Part shown: positions 62,519 to 64,000 of the stretch, piece by piece | How the letters are laid out: the number at the start of each line of letters is the position of its first letter | Position numbering within the stretch: position 1 is the first letter of the stretch | NCBI RefSeq assembly: GCF_018304945.1 | Contig: NZ_JAGQEE010000004.1 | Span: 310,001 to 374,000 of the forward strand | DNA from: Collimonas humicola | GTDB lineage: Bacteria > Pseudomonadota > Gammaproteobacteria > Burkholderiales > Burkholderiaceae_D | Reading direction: 5' to 3' | Length of the DNA: 64,000 bases | Notes under the pieces: generated by a model | Database searches by the model: none | What the model saw: only the letters and a program-made list of their open reading frames with translations | What the model was told of the DNA's origin: nothing | Made by a program: the position numbers and the translations under genes

Positions 62519-63439
62519 ATGTTCGCAAAAATTCACGCAGTAGCACAGCAAGTCAGCCAGATAGTGGTCGGCAAGGACCATCAGATCCGCCAGGCCCTGG
62601 TATGCCTGTTGGCAGGAGGCCATTTATTGATCGAGGATGTACCCGGGGTCGGCAAGACCACCCTGGCGCATGCGCTGGCGATTTCGCTGGGCTTGCGTTT
62701 CAACCGCCTGCAGTTCACCAGCGACCTGCTGCCGGCGGACGTAGTCGGGATTTCCGTTTTCGACCGTGAAAAAAGCGGCTTTGTATTTCATCCCGGGCCG
62801 GTGTTCACCCAGGTCCTGCTGGCCGATGAGATCAACCGCGCCACACCCAAGACGCAATCGGCGCTGCTGGAGGCGATGGAAGAGCGTCAGGTCACCGCGG
62901 AAGGCGTGACGCGCGACCTGCCTGAACCGTTCTTCGTCATCGCCACCCAGAACCCGGCGCACCAGGTCGGCACCTTCGCGCTGCCCGAATCCCAGCTGGA
63001 TCGTTTCCTGATGTGCCTGTCGCTGGGCTACCCGGACGCCACCGCGGAACGCGCGCTGCTGATGGGCGAAGACCGCCGCACCTTGCTGAAATCGCTGAAG
63101 CCGGTGATGCAGGCGGCAGAACTGATCGAAGCCCGGCAAGCGTTGAAGCTGATCCATACTTCCAGCGCGCTGGTCGATTATGTCCAGGCTCTAGCGCACG
63201 CCTCGCGCCAGAACGGCTTGTTTGCCGAGGGCATGAGCCCGCGCGCCGCCATCGCGTTGTTGCAGGCAGCGCGCGCCTGGGCCGCCCTTGAAGGCCGCAA
63301 CCACGTGATCCCGGAAGACGTGCAGGCAGTCCTGGCGCCGGTAGCCGCCCATCGCCTGCGTCCGCTCAAAGCGCACACCGGCAGCGCGCTGGGCGCGCGC
63401 GACCTGGTGTTGCAATTGATGAAGTCGGTCGCAGTTTAG
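62519..63439 (+). CDS. MoxR family AAA+ ATPase
   Basis: A 306-residue ATPase thought to act as a chaperone activating metal- or VWA-domain proteins. Walker A is GVGKTT near residue 44, Walker B LLADEINR near 105, the sensor region is FFVIATQNPAHQ near 138 and the arginine-finger region LPESQLDRFLM near 155. A C-terminal lid domain follows. It is first of a run typical of moxR-DUF58-transglutaminase operons: a DUF58 gene follows 14 bp later. ATG at 62519. Confidence 0.93.
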   Translation: MFAKIHAVAQQVSQIVVGKDHQIRQALVCLLAGGHLLIEDVPGVGKTTLAHALAISLGLRFNRLQFTSDLLPADVVGISVFDREKSGFVFHPGPVFTQVLLADEINRATPKTQSALLEAMEERQVTAEGVTRDLPEPFFVIATQNPAHQVGTFALPESQLDRFLMCLSLGYPDATAERALLMGEDRRTLLKSLKPVMQAAELIEARQALKLIHTSSALVDYVQALAHASRQNGLFAEGMSPRAAIALLQAARAWAALEGRNHVIPEDVQAVLAPVAAHRLRPLKAHTGSALGARDLVLQLMKSVAV

Positions 63440-63453
63440 GCGTTTCTTCTCCC

Positions 63454-64000
63454 ATGCTGATCTCCCTGCGCAAGCAAATCCGCCACTGGCTGGATCACTC
63501 CCTATTTCAGCTGCGCGATGCCGAGCCGGGCGAAGTGCTGCTCACCCAGCGCCGCGTGTTCATTGTCCCGAGCCGGCCCGGGCTGGCGTTCGCCTTCATG
63601 CTGGTGCTGCTGTTTTTGTGCTCCATCAATTACAACCTGAGCCTCGGCTTCGGCCTGACCTTCCTGCTGGCCGCATGCGCGGTCATCGACATGCATCTGA
63701 CCTTCCGCAACCTGGCCTACCTGCATCTGAACGCGGGCAAGGCAGCCGCGGTATTTGCCGGCGAAGATGCCCTGTTTGAACTGCACCTGGTCAATCGCCG
63801 CAAGCATGCGCGCTACGCTATCTGGCTCGGCTTCATCGGCCGCGGCTTGCCGGCCATCGAAAGGGCCGCGGATGTGCCGGCGCATGGCGCCAGCCATCTG
63901 ACGCTGGCTGTGACGACCAGCCGGCGCGGCTGGCAGCCGGCGCCCAGGATACGTTTGCAGACACGCTTCCCGCTTGGCTTGCTGCGCGCCTGGAGCTACT
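63454..64000 (+). CDS. DUF58 domain protein (partial, cut by window end)
   Basis: The first 182 residues are visible. After a basic N-terminus (MLISLRKQIRHWLDH) come ARRVF-like sequence (LTQRRVFIVPSRPG) and two membrane helices (LAFAFMLVLLFLCSINYN and LGFGLTFLLAACAVIDMHLT). A beta-rich segment follows, and the frame runs past position 64000. DUF58 proteins are encoded next to MoxR ATPases and often carry a VWA-like domain further downstream. Start ATG at 63454, 14 bp after moxR. Confidence 0.85.
   Translation, partial: MLISLRKQIRHWLDHSLFQLRDAEPGEVLLTQRRVFIVPSRPGLAFAFMLVLLFLCSINYNLSLGFGLTFLLAACAVIDMHLTFRNLAYLHLNAGKAAAVFAGEDALFELHLVNRRKHARYAIWLGFIGRGLPAIERAADVPAHGASHLTLAVTTSRRGWQPAPRIRLQTRFPLGLLRAWSY

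Overview
The window looks like chromosome of a high-GC betaproteobacterium of the order Burkholderiales, most likely family Oxalobacteraceae (Collimonas/Herminiimonas-like). This is inferred from strong G/C third-position bias, the thiL-pgpA-pncC / pyrF neighbourhood, ESPR-type trimeric autotransporter signal peptides, a CIRCE-controlled groESL operon and the general style of the proteins. No rRNA, tRNA, CRISPR array, prophage or intact transposase was recognised.

Layout. 1-6.8 kb is housekeeping: thiL and pgpA (overlapping), pncC, pyrF (opposite strand), an overlapping lemA-TPM-TPM envelope operon, and dacB (PBP4). 6.9-10.6 kb holds a small membrane ORF, a short ORF with a near-perfect Shine-Dalgarno, and the Mg2+ P-type ATPase mgtA. 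10.7-14.9 kb holds a DUF1345 membrane protein, an MFS transporter and a cyanate-detoxification cluster (cynS, cynT, divergent cynR). 15-20.7 kb is a complete RND efflux operon (outer-membrane factor, adaptor, pump). 21.2-23.2 kb has an RlpA-like protein, a VOC protein and a TetR regulator with candidate shared operators. 23.7-27 kb encodes a large lipoprotein joining two discoidin domains to a di-heme oxidoreductase. 27.2-29.5 kb is groES-groEL; 29.9-32.5 kb is metNIQ, with REP-like inverted repeats between the two.

32.6-58.9 kb (about 26 kb, 40% of the window) is occupied by three giant trimeric autotransporter adhesins on the minus strand (2423, 2386 and 3705 residues). Their stalks are almost entirely Ser/Thr-rich 18-residue (54 bp) or 18+14-residue (96 bp) repeats. 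The first two are tandem duplicates, probably co-transcribed. The third lacks an N-terminal head, sits behind about 1.4 kb of AT-rich DNA, and shares a leader-like element with the second. The repeat DNA also leaves very long open frames on the opposite strand, which I judge to be artefacts of repetition. 60.2-64 kb returns to housekeeping genes: the RbgA GTPase, a histone-deacetylase-family protein, a MoxR ATPase and the start of a DUF58 protein cut by the window end.

The most distinctive content is the adhesin cluster with its homogenised in-frame repeats, and the conserved leader/small-ORF element upstream of two of its genes. Secondary points of interest are the discoidin/di-heme fusion, the short ORFs ahead of mgtA and the GGGGTCAGAGT inverted repeats.
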